Of a stretch of DNA of 56,902 nucleotides, positions 1 through 9,421 are shown piece by piece. The stretch comes from CAYUVA01 sp964448115 [NCBI: uncultured bacterium]. Lineage in GTDB: Bacteria > CAYUVA01. Position numbers and translations under genes: made by a program. The DNA lies in the NCBI GenBank assembly GCA_964448115.1, contig CAYUVA010000026.1, positions 3,345 through 60,246 on the forward strand, in the 5' to 3' direction. The number at the start of each line of letters is the position of its first letter. Positions within the stretch are counted from its first letter, which is position 1. Below the pieces are notes generated by a model, which saw nothing but the letters and a program-made list of their open reading frames with translations, did no database searches and was not told the origin of the DNA.

Positions 1-1359
1 AAGGCATACTCGCATGGCAACCTGCGTGTAAAGTGGATAGATCCGGACAAGCTAGAAGAAAAGGATAAGCAGACGCTCAAATTCATGGGCATCCCGCAGA
101 TCCCGTTGCAGGTGATAGAAAAGGATAAGCGCCAGGTGATGAAGGCTTATATGGGTATAGCGATAAATTACGGAGACAGGAAAGAGGTGCTTCCCCTGGT
201 GGCACGCATCGATACATTGGAGTACGATATCTCCTCGGCAATACTCAAGGTTTTAATGAAACAGCCTAAGACCATCGGTATCCTGCAGGGCAAAGAGGCA
301 AGGGACTTTTGGGATATGGAGGAATGCGGGTTCATCCGCGAGGAGATGGAAAAGGTCTATAATGTGCGCAAGATCGATCTCGATACGGAGCGCCCCATTC
401 CACAAGATATCTCCACGCTACTGTTGCCTGCACCCAAGGAGCTGACCGAAAAGCAGCTTTATTATATAGATCAATTCATCATGAAAGGTGGCGAGGTCAT
501 CTTCCTGGTCGATACCATGCGTCTTAAAAAGGGAACCCTGCAACCACAGGATTATGACACCGGGCTGCTAGCCATGCTCGAACACTACGGCGCCAGGGTC
601 AATAACGACCTGATTAAGGAGTATGACCGGCGAGCGATGTCAATGGCTTCCTTCTCAACCGGTCGTTTCATGAGCTACACGGTGCCTTATGGTTTCTGGC
701 TCAAGGCGTCTCGTGGATTATTCAATGACGAGATCCCGGCGGTCAGCCAACTGGAATCGCTGGTATTCCCCTGGACGAGCAGCATAGAGGCGGTCGAACA
801 ACTGCCCGAGGGTGTAGAGGCTGTGGAGCTGGTTAAAACCTCACCCCATGCGGTAACCGTAACCTCGCCATACAATTTGACACCCACCATGGGCGGCGAT
901 AATCAGGATAGGAACAAAATGGGTGAATACACCACCGCTTTGTTGCTGAAGGGAAAATTTCAAAGCTACTTCAAGGACAAGGAATTACCCATCAAGCAGG
1001 ACGATCAGGATAAAAGCAAGACCGAATTTCTAGCTCAAGCCAATGAGCCATCGAAGCTCGTAATAATCGGTAACTCACGGTTCATCACCTTGAACCAGGC
1101 TCAAAGGCACCAGGAAAACATCCCCTTTTTCCTTAATATCATCGATTATGTAACCATGGGTGAGGATCTTATCGGTATCCGCTCTCGCGGCTTCACCGAC
1201 AAGCCCCTCGAGGAGGTTTCGGAGGCGAAACGAGGCACGATCAAGTTTCTCAATAACTTTGGCGTAGCCATCCTGGTGGTTGTATTCGGGCTTGGCAGGC
1301 ACTATGTAAAAAGAAGAAGGAAGGCTTATGCCGAGATTATGCTAAGAGGAGCTAAATAG
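1..1359 (+). CDS. GldG-family ABC transporter auxiliary protein, 5' truncated by window edge
   Basis: The reading frame is open from the first base, so the start lies outside the window; 452 residues are visible. The opening residues (V-K-W-I-D-P-D-K) and the segment with A-Y-M-G-I, N-Y-G-D-R-K-E and L-E-Y-D-I-S-S-A-I match the ABC_transp_aux/GldG family, which forms the periplasmic part of a Gld-type ABC exporter. The middle (D-x-x-L-L-P-A-P-K-E-L, then G-G-E-V-I-F-L-V-D) is the usual receiver-like core. One membrane helix lies near the C-terminus (about residues 418-432 of the visible part), followed by a K/R-rich cytoplasmic tail. It is followed after 18 bp by a DUF4340 gene, the usual partner, so the two are probably one operon whose permease and ATPase genes lie upstream. 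Function in this organism is inferred; the substrate is unknown. Confidence 0.85.
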   Translation, partial: KAYSHGNLRVKWIDPDKLEEKDKQTLKFMGIPQIPLQVIEKDKRQVMKAYMGIAINYGDRKEVLPLVARIDTLEYDISSAILKVLMKQPKTIGILQGKEARDFWDMEECGFIREEMEKVYNVRKIDLDTERPIPQDISTLLLPAPKELTEKQLYYIDQFIMKGGEVIFLVDTMRLKKGTLQPQDYDTGLLAMLEHYGARVNNDLIKEYDRRAMSMASFSTGRFMSYTVPYGFWLKASRGLFNDEIPAVSQLESLVFPWTSSIEAVEQLPEGVEAVELVKTSPHAVTVTSPYNLTPTMGGDNQDRNKMGEYTTALLLKGKFQSYFKDKELPIKQDDQDKSKTEFLAQANEPSKLVIIGNSRFITLNQAQRHQENIPFFLNIIDYVTMGEDLIGIRSRGFTDKPLEEVSEAKRGTIKFLNNFGVAILVVVFGLGRHYVKRRRKAYAEIMLRGAK

Positions 1360-1377
1360 ATAAGACGGGGGTATCTC

Positions 1378-2481
1378 ATGATGAAACGAAACCTTATTCT
1401 GTTGGTAATATTCATTATCCTGGCTAGCATTGTTTACTTCATGGAATTTGCACCGCAACCCAAACGGGCTGCTGTCGAGGAGACGAACTTCTTTGTTGGG
1501 TTCAATAGCGACAAGGTGGCTCGCATAGAGATAAAAAGCCTTTTCAGAACCAACATCCTTCAAAGGGATGGAGACAAGTGGCTAGTTGGCGAGGAGAGCA
1601 ACCTTCCTACCCAAAAAGAGGAGGAAGGTGATAAGGCAGATACCGAGCCGACCCCGACACCTACCCCAGAGATGTTCCTGGCTGATATTGAGCAAGTGGA
1701 GAAGCTCCTTGATACGGTAGCAGAGCTACCAAAGGGGGAGCTTGTATCCAAGAATAGGGATAAACACCAGCAATTCGAGCTTACCGGCTTCAAGGGCACG
1801 GAAGTAATCCTGTACGATGAGCATGAAAAGCCGCTGGCGCACTTCAATATCGGCAAGAACGGTCCCGATTTCCTGAGCACCTATGTAAAAAAGGCTGGTA
1901 GCGATAATGTTTACCTGGTTCAGGGCTATATAAAGCATATCTTCGATAAGGGTGGATTGGATGGCTGGCGCGATAAGACCATCTTCGATTTCGATCAGGC
2001 GAAGCTGGCTAGCCTGACCATCGAGGATTACATCATACCAACTCCACCCCCAAAGGATGAGAAAAAGGGAGAAAAGAAGCCCCCCAAGCTCTCCGATAAG
2101 CCAGTGAACACAACCACGATAATACGCCAGAACGATAGCTGGAGTATCGCCGAGCAAGCTGACTTGAACCTCGATATTGCAAAGATCGAGCAGACGGTGA
2201 AGACCCTTGCCAGCCTGAAAGCGCAGGGATTTGCCCGCAAGCCAGATGCGGAGCATTATGATTTCTCCAAACCACAATATGTCTTCATCGCACAAATGGA
2301 TGATGGCACCGAGCATCGATTGCTGGTCGGGGGCGATCGCAGGGGGTACCAGTTCTTCGTAAAAAAACAGGGCGACGAGCAGATCCTGACCATAAATAAG
2401 CATGTCATGGAGCAGCTCACCCGCAAGGCTGAGGATTATGTCCTCGCTAGCGCTGGTGAGCCTGCATCAAAGCCAGAGTAA
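1378..2481 (+). CDS. DUF4340 domain-containing membrane-anchored protein
   Basis: A 367-residue protein with an N-terminal signal anchor (about residues 5-22) and a large extracytoplasmic region. The pattern V-A-R-I-E-I-K near residue 48, the D-K-W-L-V segment and the repeated 'x-Y-D-F-S-K-P' type strand are typical of DUF4340 proteins, which sit next to GldG-type ABC exporter genes. A Pro/Thr/Glu-rich insert (T-E-P-T-P-T-P-T-P-E, about residues 89-98) and a Lys/Pro-rich insert (about residues 222-240) look like flexible linkers. It begins 18 bp after the GldG-like gene, and its start has a G-rich stretch just upstream. Its 3' end overlaps the convergent YfhO-like gene by 35 bp. The molecular role of the family is not established; association with an ABC exporter or gliding-type machinery is inferred from context. 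Confidence 0.8.
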   Translation: MMKRNLILLVIFIILASIVYFMEFAPQPKRAAVEETNFFVGFNSDKVARIEIKSLFRTNILQRDGDKWLVGEESNLPTQKEEEGDKADTEPTPTPTPEMFLADIEQVEKLLDTVAELPKGELVSKNRDKHQQFELTGFKGTEVILYDEHEKPLAHFNIGKNGPDFLSTYVKKAGSDNVYLVQGYIKHIFDKGGLDGWRDKTIFDFDQAKLASLTIEDYIIPTPPPKDEKKGEKKPPKLSDKPVNTTTIIRQNDSWSIAEQADLNLDIAKIEQTVKTLASLKAQGFARKPDAEHYDFSKPQYVFIAQMDDGTEHRLLVGGDRRGYQFFVKKQGDEQILTINKHVMEQLTRKAEDYVLASAGEPASKPE

Positions 2482-4936
2482 ACGACACTAATATAAATAC
2501 CCAAGATAAAAGGCTTAAGTATAAGCCGAGCATGAAGGTCATCGGTTGATATCGATGCTCTATCAGATGCTCGCCAGGGGGGACAATCATACCCTGAAAT
2601 GCGCCCTGTGCAATAAAAACAGGGGCTTTTTTGCCATCTACATAAGCGTTCCAACCCTCGAAGCTGCAAACGCTTATGAGCAGTCCAAAAGGCTTATCCG
2701 CATCTGATTCGAGCAGGCTGCCATGTGCCAAGTGCTGTAATAACCGTATGGTAGGCTGGCGACTGGCGGTTGGAGGCTTAGGATCCAGGGCTTTATCATA
2801 AACCTTTTCCAGCGCTGAATGGTGCCGGATTGGAGCTAGATATAAAACCTTCTTCGCAGCATGAGGCTCAACTTTGATGATATCAAGTGCCTCAGCTTGT
2901 GAGGAGATGAAATCATAAGCTCCATAAGGCTTGAAACGCTCAAAATAATCGATGTTCAGGTAGATCTTCACCTCGCCGTCGAACACCAGCCTGTACCCGG
3001 GGAGGCTCATAGGCGCAAAATTCGGCGGATGCAACACATACTTACAGTTTATTACATCGACAAGCGGCGAGTTAAAGGCATTAAGCGTGATCTGCCGAAG
3101 GGCAGGAAGCAGCTTGGGATCCAGCAGTGATGGGTCAACCAGAGCCAGGTATTGCTCCTGCCAGTACGGCGTTAACGCATCATTCCCCCGCACATCCTCG
3201 ATGCCGTAAAGCATGGTAAGGTGCGGTGGATAGACGAAGTGCAGGGGGAATATACGAAACGGCTCTGGATCTGCCACCAGGAATTGAGCCGAGGCGGGTG
3301 TCTTGGAGAGCAATCGAGCATCGCAATAAGGGTTTAGCCTTTCTCCGAAAATGTATAGATCGCCAAACACGACCAGGAGCAGTAATATTATTATTACAGG
3401 CTTGAAGAAAGATTTATCTTTGGATCTTATGATAACCGTGGCTGTTAATAAAAGGAGCGTTAGCATGAAAAAGGCTGCCGATATATATATATGCTGTTGA
3501 ATATAGTCCACCATTCGATTAGAGATGCCTTGTGCGGAGTATCGATGAAATAACCTTAGCACATAAAGGTAAGCTCCAATAAAAATTGCGCCTACAATGA
3601 GCAACCTCGATAGCCAGCTTATCGATCTATGTCTGTAGCTGAGCGCATGATCCATCCCGTAAGCAGCCAAGACGATCAATGCAAAGCCAGCAGTAAGCCC
3701 CATCCTGAAGTTGTATGACATGCGGTAAAGGGAGATGGACTGGGTTACCTGGAAAGCTCCCGGCAACCCGAATACTATAGCAATGGAAACCGCCAATACA
3801 GCTATGATGGCAGGTTTGTTTTTCTTGCCCGGCTGATTCAGGATGCCCCATGATGCGAATACGAGCACCGCGATCCCTACATATAGACTCCCTATCTCCA
3901 GGGAATTGAACTCGGCATAATAAAAATTGCCATCAGCATCGCTGCCAAAGAACTTAGGTACCAGGTATGCCACAGCCAGCTCCAGCGGAAAATACTTCCA
4001 GGTAACCACCGCCTCGCTTCTCACCATGTATGCGGTGCTCTTATAAAGGTATTCAAGGAAAGGCAAAACCTGTAATGATGATAATAAAGCTCCTGTGATA
4101 ACAGAACCAACAAACAAAATTAGCTTTTGGGGAATTTCCCCAATTATGCCAGCCCTGTCGGCGTTGAATAAACCTTGAAAGATAACATACACAAACAGGG
4201 CAGTAATTATGTGCATGGTGGTCTCTGCATGACCAATAACGATATTTAGGGCAACAGCTAATGACAATAATAAAGAAGAGAGCAACCTTCCCCTGATGAT
4301 GAGTTTATCACCTAAGAGAAACAAAAGCGGGGTATAACAAGCTACCTTGCTGTGGGGATGCCCCAGCCATAGTATCAAGAATCCACTATAGCACCAGGCA
4401 AGTGAGGATATGCTAGAAGCCGCAAAGCTGATGCCCCAATATCGACAGAAGACAAACATGAATATGCCAGCTAGAAATGTGTGTATAAAAGCGCTTAGAT
4501 TGGGCATTAGAAGATCGTCGAAGCAAAATAGGAGCCAATTAAGGGGATAGAATATTCCGCTTTGCAAAACACCTACAAAAGGGCTGCCGCAGAAATTGTA
4601 GGGATTCCATAGTGGGATGATCCCGCTGCTTAAGCTCTTGGCTGCAAAGTGTCGCCAGGGAAGAAACTCCAAAACCTCGTCGAACAAGATAAGGTTGATC
4701 TCCTGCCCCGGCAAAGGTTGCTGATGATAGCGCCAGGGATAATAGACCTTAAGGATATCGAGCGGCAAGATAACCTTGTCTGAGATAATAGCCTGGTGAA
4801 AAAAGATCAATTCAGAGATTATAATAATTATGGCGATGGCTAGAAGTTCGCGAAAACTAGTGCCGTTGGCTCTAGGAGGCATACTCTCCTTTGAAGTTAT
4901 TGAGTCAACCATGCGGTCATTTTCAGCTTGTGCCAT
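2447..4936 (-). CDS. YfhO-like multi-pass membrane protein (GT-C-type glycosyltransferase family)
   Basis: About 830 residues with roughly a dozen hydrophobic helices and a soluble C-terminal domain ending in one more membrane segment. The N-terminal loop has P-L-D-I-L-K-V-Y-Y-P-W, then F-L-P-W-R-H-F-A and I-P-L-W-N-P-Y-N-F-C-G-S-P-F, which is the hallmark first-loop pattern of bacterial YfhO proteins. These are thought to add sugars to envelope polymers from polyprenyl-linked donors. The C-terminal part (G-W-N-A-Y-V-D-G-K-K-A-P, then V-P-P-G-E-H) is the usual YfhO end. Start choice is uncertain. A TTG at 4972 and ATGs at 4936, 4912 and 4879 are all in frame, and only 4879 has an SD-like AAGGAG close upstream. 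The gene overlaps the end of the DUF4340 gene tail-to-tail and is divergent from cmk. The substrate cannot be told from sequence. Confidence 0.8.
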   Translation of the reverse strand: MAQAENDRMVDSITSKESMPPRANGTSFRELLAIAIIIIISELIFFHQAIISDKVILPLDILKVYYPWRYHQQPLPGQEINLILFDEVLEFLPWRHFAAKSLSSGIIPLWNPYNFCGSPFVGVLQSGIFYPLNWLLFCFDDLLMPNLSAFIHTFLAGIFMFVFCRYWGISFAASSISSLAWCYSGFLILWLGHPHSKVACYTPLLFLLGDKLIIRGRLLSSLLLSLAVALNIVIGHAETTMHIITALFVYVIFQGLFNADRAGIIGEIPQKLILFVGSVITGALLSSLQVLPFLEYLYKSTAYMVRSEAVVTWKYFPLELAVAYLVPKFFGSDADGNFYYAEFNSLEIGSLYVGIAVLVFASWGILNQPGKKNKPAIIAVLAVSIAIVFGLPGAFQVTQSISLYRMSYNFRMGLTAGFALIVLAAYGMDHALSYRHRSISWLSRLLIVGAIFIGAYLYVLRLFHRYSAQGISNRMVDYIQQHIYISAAFFMLTLLLLTATVIIRSKDKSFFKPVIIILLLLVVFGDLYIFGERLNPYCDARLLSKTPASAQFLVADPEPFRIFPLHFVYPPHLTMLYGIEDVRGNDALTPYWQEQYLALVDPSLLDPKLLPALRQITLNAFNSPLVDVINCKYVLHPPNFAPMSLPGYRLVFDGEVKIYLNIDYFERFKPYGAYDFISSQAEALDIIKVEPHAAKKVLYLAPIRHHSALEKVYDKALDPKPPTASRQPTIRLLQHLAHGSLLESDADKPFGLLISVCSFEGWNAYVDGKKAPVFIAQGAFQGMIVPPGEHLIEHRYQPMTFMLGLYLSLLSWVFILVSFTLALMQAHQR

Positions 4937-5082
4937 TTTATGAAGTTTACAGCCTAAGTGGGAGTGGATCAACGAATGTATAATTCAACATTTGGTTGCA
5001 TCCTGAAATAGCATTTGATCTTAATTTCATTATTGCTATTATGCTATCTCGCCATGCAGATGATGCATTGCGTTATGGTATT

Positions 5083-5808
5083 ATGAAAGAGAATTTTATC
5101 ATCGCCATTGACGGTCCTTCTGGCAGCGGCAAGAGCACGGTGGCAAGGCTGCTTGCCCAGCGGCTGGGCATAACCTATCTGGATACCGGCGCCATGTATA
5201 GAGCAGCAGCCCTATACTACAAGCGGTTGGGGATCAGCCTCGATGATGAGGATAACATAAAAGAAAGGCTGGATGATCTAAAGATCAGTTTCCAGTTCAG
5301 CAATGATGGCGGCAAAATACTGCTTTGCAAGGAGGATGTAACCGAAGCGATACGGAGTCCAGAGATGGGAAAAGCAGCCTCGGATATATCGAAGCTGCCA
5401 TCAGTGCGAAAAAGGCTCGTTGAGCTGCAAAGAAAAATAGGAGAAAAAAGGAGCCTGGTCGCCGAGGGAAGAGATATCGGTAGCTGCGTGTTCCCTGACG
5501 CTCCCTTCAAATTTTTCCTTGACGCAGATCCAAAGATTAGAGCCAAACGAAGATATGATGAGCTTAGACAAAAGGGCTTCGGGGTGAACCTTAAGGATAT
5601 ATACAACCAGCAAACGCAAAGAGACCAAAACGATGCAACCAGAGAGCACTCTCCATTGATCAAGATGCCAGATGCAGTTACCATAGATTCTTCTGAAATG
5701 ACCATAGATGAGGTGGTTGAAAAAATGTTGGACATTATTAAAAATGTCCTGTATAATGCAAAGGTTGATTACATGAAATCGAGTAAGCCAGGGAACACAA
5801 GCCCCTGA
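5083..5808 (+). CDS. cmk: Cytidylate kinase
   Basis: A 241-residue (d)CMP kinase, which phosphorylates CMP/dCMP with ATP in the cytoplasm. The P-loop G-P-S-G-S-G-K-S-T lies at residues 9-17, followed by L-D-T-G-A-M-Y-R-A, the CMP-binding loop signature. Further down, V-A-E-G-R-D-I-G-S and the R-A-x-R-R-Y-x-E lid-type segment are present. Length is normal apart from a short Ser/Lys-rich tail. I chose the ATG at 5083 because the family starts directly before I-I-A-I-D-G-P; an upstream in-frame ATG at 4996 would add 29 residues without family resemblance. The next gene is rpsA after 32 bp, a common cmk-rpsA neighbourhood, so co-transcription is likely. No ispH lies between them. Confidence 0.95.
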   Translation: MKENFIIAIDGPSGSGKSTVARLLAQRLGITYLDTGAMYRAAALYYKRLGISLDDEDNIKERLDDLKISFQFSNDGGKILLCKEDVTEAIRSPEMGKAASDISKLPSVRKRLVELQRKIGEKRSLVAEGRDIGSCVFPDAPFKFFLDADPKIRAKRRYDELRQKGFGVNLKDIYNQQTQRDQNDATREHSPLIKMPDAVTIDSSEMTIDEVVEKMLDIIKNVLYNAKVDYMKSSKPGNTSP

Positions 5809-5840
5809 GCAAATAAATACCCGTAGGAGGTTTTAACAAG

Positions 5841-7787
5841 GTGGTCGAAGAGAAAAATAACAACCATAACACTCAACAAGAGGAGGTTGGAAAGAAGCAG
5901 CAGACACCCATGGACAAAAAATCGCTGATCGCCGAAAAGGCAAGAGAAGCAACCAGGCAGGTCTTCGATATCCCCGAAGAAGGGGAATCAATGGATGACT
6001 TCATGTCCCAGATCGAAAACCAAGGGCTGGATGATATCGGCGAAGGACAGATACTCACCGGCACAGTGATACAAGTAACCGAGAACGAGGTGCTGGTCGA
6101 TGTCGGCTTGAAGTCTGAAGGGGTCATCTCCATTAGAGAATTCCAACCTTTGCTGGATACCGAGGGCATCAAGGTCGGAGACAAGGTAGATGTCCTTTTG
6201 GAGAGCACCGAGGATAAAGAGGGACTCATTCACCTCTCCAAGGAAAAAGCTGACAAGATCAAGCTCTGGGACAAGCTATCCGAGGTATTCAACAACTCAG
6301 AGATCGTTAGCGGCAGGGTATTGCAAAGAATAAAGGGCGGATTGACAGTTGATATAGGCGTTAGAGCATTCCTGCCCGGCTCCCAGATCGACCTGAGACC
6401 AGTCAAAAACCTCGATGACCTGGTGGGTAAGACCATCGATGTTAAGATAATCAAGCTCAACAAGTTCAGGGGCAACATTGTCGTCTCCAGAAGAGTGGTG
6501 CTAGAAGAGCAATATCACCAGATGCGAGAGGAGACGCTATCCAAACTGAAACCAGGAAACATCATAGAGGGTATTGTCAAGAATATAACGGAATATGGTG
6601 CCTTCATAGACCTGGGCGGCGTGGATGGTCTGTTGCATATTACCGACATGTCCTGGGGAAGGATCTCCAAGCCGTCTGACCTGTTCTATATCGGACAACA
6701 AGTCGATGTCATGGTGCTCAACTATGATCCTGAAAGGGAGAGGGTCTCCCTTGGTTACAAGCAGAAAACCGAGGATCCCTGGCTCAAGGTCGAGGAAAAA
6801 TATCCTATCGGCTCAATAGTAAAAGGAAAGGTCATTAGTGTTGCTGAATATGGCGCCTTCGTAGAGCTAGAAGAAGGAGTCGAAGGACTTATACATGTCT
6901 CGGAGATGTCATGGGTGAAAAGAGTCCGCGAGGCAAGCGCCATGGTAAACGAGGGCGACCTGGTCGAGGCGAGGGTCCTCGATATCGACCCGGAAAATAG
7001 AAGAATCTCCTTGAGCATGAAAAAAACCGAGCCTAATCCTTGGGACCTAATGGAACAAAAATACCCGATCGGCACCAGAGTAAAAGGTAGGGTGAGGAAT
7101 ATAACCAACTTCGGCGTGTTCGTTGAGATAGAAGAGGGCATTGACGGGCTGATACATATCTCGGATCTCTCTTATACCGAACGAGTCAGACACCCATCGG
7201 ATATGCTAAAGGAAGATGAGGAAGTTGAGGCGGTTGTTCACGAGATTGATGCACAAAACCAGAGGATCTCCCTGAGCCTCAAACATGCAATGGGAGACCC
7301 TTGGGACGCTGTCGAGGCAAAGTATAAGGTCGGAATGGAGGTCAAAGGCAAGGTTACAAGGCTGACCGACTTCGGAGTCTTCGTGGAGCTTGAAAAGGGA
7401 ATCGAAGGATTAGTGCATATCTCTGAGCTGGATACAAAAAGAGTAAAAACTCCAAAAGATGTCCTTAATCCAGGAGATGAAAAGGTCTTCAGGATAATCA
7501 AGGTAGATCCGCTGGGAAAAAAGATCGGCTTGAGCCTCAAGGCGATGCTGGAAGAACCTTCTGATCTGCCAAGAGCCGATGAAGACCTCGATGTGGTTAA
7601 GAAATACCTTGATGACAGCGATGAGGGGTTCGGCACCGGCATAGATCTGAGCGTCTATACTGATGAGGATCCATCTAGCAGCGACGAACAAGACAAGGAA
7701 GATGTGCAGGACGCCGAAGATGAACGGAGCGATGAGCAGCGATCCCCTGAAGAGCAGGACAATAATATAGACGAGGAAGAGAAATAA
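5841..7787 (+). CDS. rpsA: 30S ribosomal protein S1, six S1 domains
   Basis: A 648-residue protein with six S1 RNA-binding domains in a row. They start near residues 66, 152, 236, 321, 408 and 495. Domains 3-6 carry the canonical Y/F-G-(A/V)-F-(V/I) and (E/D)-G-L-(I/L/V)-H-(I/V)-(S/T) motifs; domains 1 and 2 are the divergent ribosome-binding pair, as in Proteobacteria. The last 60 or so residues are a strongly acidic Asp/Glu/Ser tail of low complexity. The N-terminal 50 residues are also charged and rich in Asn, Lys and Gln. The start codon is GTG at 5841 with a perfect AGGAGG at 5825-5830, 10 bases upstream. S1 helps bring mRNAs with weak leaders to the 30S subunit. It lies 32 bp after cmk. 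Confidence 0.96.
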   Translation: MVEEKNNNHNTQQEEVGKKQQTPMDKKSLIAEKAREATRQVFDIPEEGESMDDFMSQIENQGLDDIGEGQILTGTVIQVTENEVLVDVGLKSEGVISIREFQPLLDTEGIKVGDKVDVLLESTEDKEGLIHLSKEKADKIKLWDKLSEVFNNSEIVSGRVLQRIKGGLTVDIGVRAFLPGSQIDLRPVKNLDDLVGKTIDVKIIKLNKFRGNIVVSRRVVLEEQYHQMREETLSKLKPGNIIEGIVKNITEYGAFIDLGGVDGLLHITDMSWGRISKPSDLFYIGQQVDVMVLNYDPERERVSLGYKQKTEDPWLKVEEKYPIGSIVKGKVISVAEYGAFVELEEGVEGLIHVSEMSWVKRVREASAMVNEGDLVEARVLDIDPENRRISLSMKKTEPNPWDLMEQKYPIGTRVKGRVRNITNFGVFVEIEEGIDGLIHISDLSYTERVRHPSDMLKEDEEVEAVVHEIDAQNQRISLSLKHAMGDPWDAVEAKYKVGMEVKGKVTRLTDFGVFVELEKGIEGLVHISELDTKRVKTPKDVLNPGDEKVFRIIKVDPLGKKIGLSLKAMLEEPSDLPRADEDLDVVKKYLDDSDEGFGTGIDLSVYTDEDPSSSDEQDKEDVQDAEDERSDEQRSPEEQDNNIDEEEK

Positions 7788-8105
7788 GGCTTACCTTATA
7801 TAAAGTTTATTGATGCCCTTCTTCTATCGATGACAAATACAGTGAGGTTTTGTATCTCGAGTTGTAGATCTTACTCTCTCGGATAGTGAATCTTACCTTT
7901 TCCAGGACTTCCCGGACACAACCAGGTCAAGCCATTTGCCTTTTAAGGTGAATGGTGTTATAAATAAGTAGCTTGGGGCGGCTGAAATATGTGTCTGTCC
8001 ACCTTGAGTGCGAACATATAGGTTCATCCCTCAAGAGAAATGATGGTTACATAGATCGCTAAGAAACCCAAGTATCATTAAAGCACAGATAGCGAGGTGT
8101 AAATC
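7788..8105. other. Intergenic region between rpsA and gspF/pilC-like gene
   Basis: These 318 bp hold no convincing ORF, tRNA or terminator with a T-run. The last bases contain GAGGTG a few bases before the ATG at 8106, which serves as the ribosome binding site of the next gene. The stretch around 7900-8000 looks like an untranslated leader, but I could not match it to a riboswitch class by eye. Confidence 0.5.
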
Positions 8106-9317
8106 ATGCCTGAGTTCAAGTGGAAGGGTATTGACCCGCAGGGTGCAGAGCAGAGCGGGGTTGTCGAGGCTCCTAATGCCGAGGCGGTAAGAGCGCTGCT
8201 CAAAAGACAGAATATAGAGCCTGTGCAGGTCAAAAAGAAGGCGGGAGACATTGCTATCCCGCTGATTGGAAATCGGGTCAAAGACCGCGATATAGTCGTT
8301 TTCACCCGCATGTTCTCCACCATGATCGATGCGGGCTTGCCGCTTGTTCAGTGCCTGGATATCCTGAGCCAACAGACGGAGAGTAAACCGCTGGCTAAGG
8401 CGATCAAGGACATCAAGCGCAATGTCGAGTCCGGGGCAACCTACGCGGACTCATTGCGCAAGCACCCGAAGATCTTCGATGAACTCTACTGCAACATGGT
8501 CGAAGCTGGGGAAACCGGCGGTATCCTGGATACCATCCTGAACCGACTGGCTGCCTACATGGAAAAGGCGATCACCTTGAAGCGCCAGATAAAGACCGCA
8601 ATGGTCTATCCTACCATGGTGGTTATCTTCGCTGGCATTATCGTTACCGTCTTGATGACCTTCGTTCTACCGACCTTTGCCAAGGTCTTCACCGAATTGG
8701 GCACCACCCTACCATTGCCTACGCAGATAGTTATAAATATCAGTTTGTTCATGAAGAACTATTTCGTGTACATCTTTGCTGGAGTATTCGGCGTCATCTT
8801 TGCAGTAAGATCGTTCATTCGCACCGAACGAGGAAGATACTTATGGGACAAGATGATGCTCAGCCTTCCAGTATTCGGTCCACTTCTTCGCAAGGTTGCG
8901 GTAGCCAAGTTCACTCGCACGCTATCGACTCTTCTCGGCTCCGGCGTTCCTATCCTGGATGGGCTGGAGATCACCGCTAAGACAGCAGGGAACAAGGTTA
9001 TCGAGGAAGCGGTAATGACTACCAGGGTTAGCATCGCGGAGGGAAAAACGATCAATGAGCCACTGGCTGAAACAGAAGTCTTCCCGCCGATGGTCGTGCA
9101 GATGATCGCAGTCGGTGAATCGACCGGTTCGTTGGACACCATGCTGGAGAAGATCGCCGACTTCTACGATGAAGAGGTCGATATCGCCGTATCCGGACTG
9201 ACCGCCATGCTCGAACCTTTAATCATAGCCGTTCTGGGTGTGATTATCGGCGGGATCGTTATTTCAATGTACCTGCCAATGTTTAAGCTGATCGGAGAGC
9301 TTTCAGGACAGCACTAG
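8106..9317 (+). CDS. Type II secretion / type IV pilus inner-membrane platform protein (GspF/PilC family)
   Basis: A 403-residue polytopic inner-membrane protein with two repeated T2SSF domains, at about residues 65-190 and 268-392. The first repeat shows F-T-R-M-F-S-T-M-I-D-A-G-L-P and G-E-T-G-G-I-L-D; the second shows F-T-R-T-L-S-T-L-L-G-S-G-V-P and G-E-S-T-G-S-L-D. These are the paired signatures of PilC/GspF. Three long hydrophobic stretches (about residues 170-193, 215-238 and 365-393) are the expected membrane helices. The N-terminus (F-K-W-K-G-I-D-P-Q-G) is the usual family start. In known systems the protein couples the assembly ATPase to pilin polymerisation. No pilin, PilB/GspE, PilT or secretin gene is near it here, so it is an orphan copy or part of a scattered pilus locus. 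A GAGGTG ribosome binding site precedes the ATG. Confidence 0.92.
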   Translation: MPEFKWKGIDPQGAEQSGVVEAPNAEAVRALLKRQNIEPVQVKKKAGDIAIPLIGNRVKDRDIVVFTRMFSTMIDAGLPLVQCLDILSQQTESKPLAKAIKDIKRNVESGATYADSLRKHPKIFDELYCNMVEAGETGGILDTILNRLAAYMEKAITLKRQIKTAMVYPTMVVIFAGIIVTVLMTFVLPTFAKVFTELGTTLPLPTQIVINISLFMKNYFVYIFAGVFGVIFAVRSFIRTERGRYLWDKMMLSLPVFGPLLRKVAVAKFTRTLSTLLGSGVPILDGLEITAKTAGNKVIEEAVMTTRVSIAEGKTINEPLAETEVFPPMVVQMIAVGESTGSLDTMLEKIADFYDEEVDIAVSGLTAMLEPLIIAVLGVIIGGIVISMYLPMFKLIGELSGQH

Positions 9318-9421
9318 ACATTAAGATCGATCGGAGTTTAACACCATGGCCGTGTTAGTAGAGCCATATTATCCCAGTCTCACCGATGTTCGAAGAGCTT
9401 CATCGAGAAAGTATAACTATG

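Noticed and set aside
7788-8105. Riboswitch or small RNA in the 318-bp leader of the gspF/pilC-like gene
   Set aside because: I could not match conserved motifs of cyclic-di-GMP, cobalamin, TPP or SAM classes; a covariance-model search would decide.
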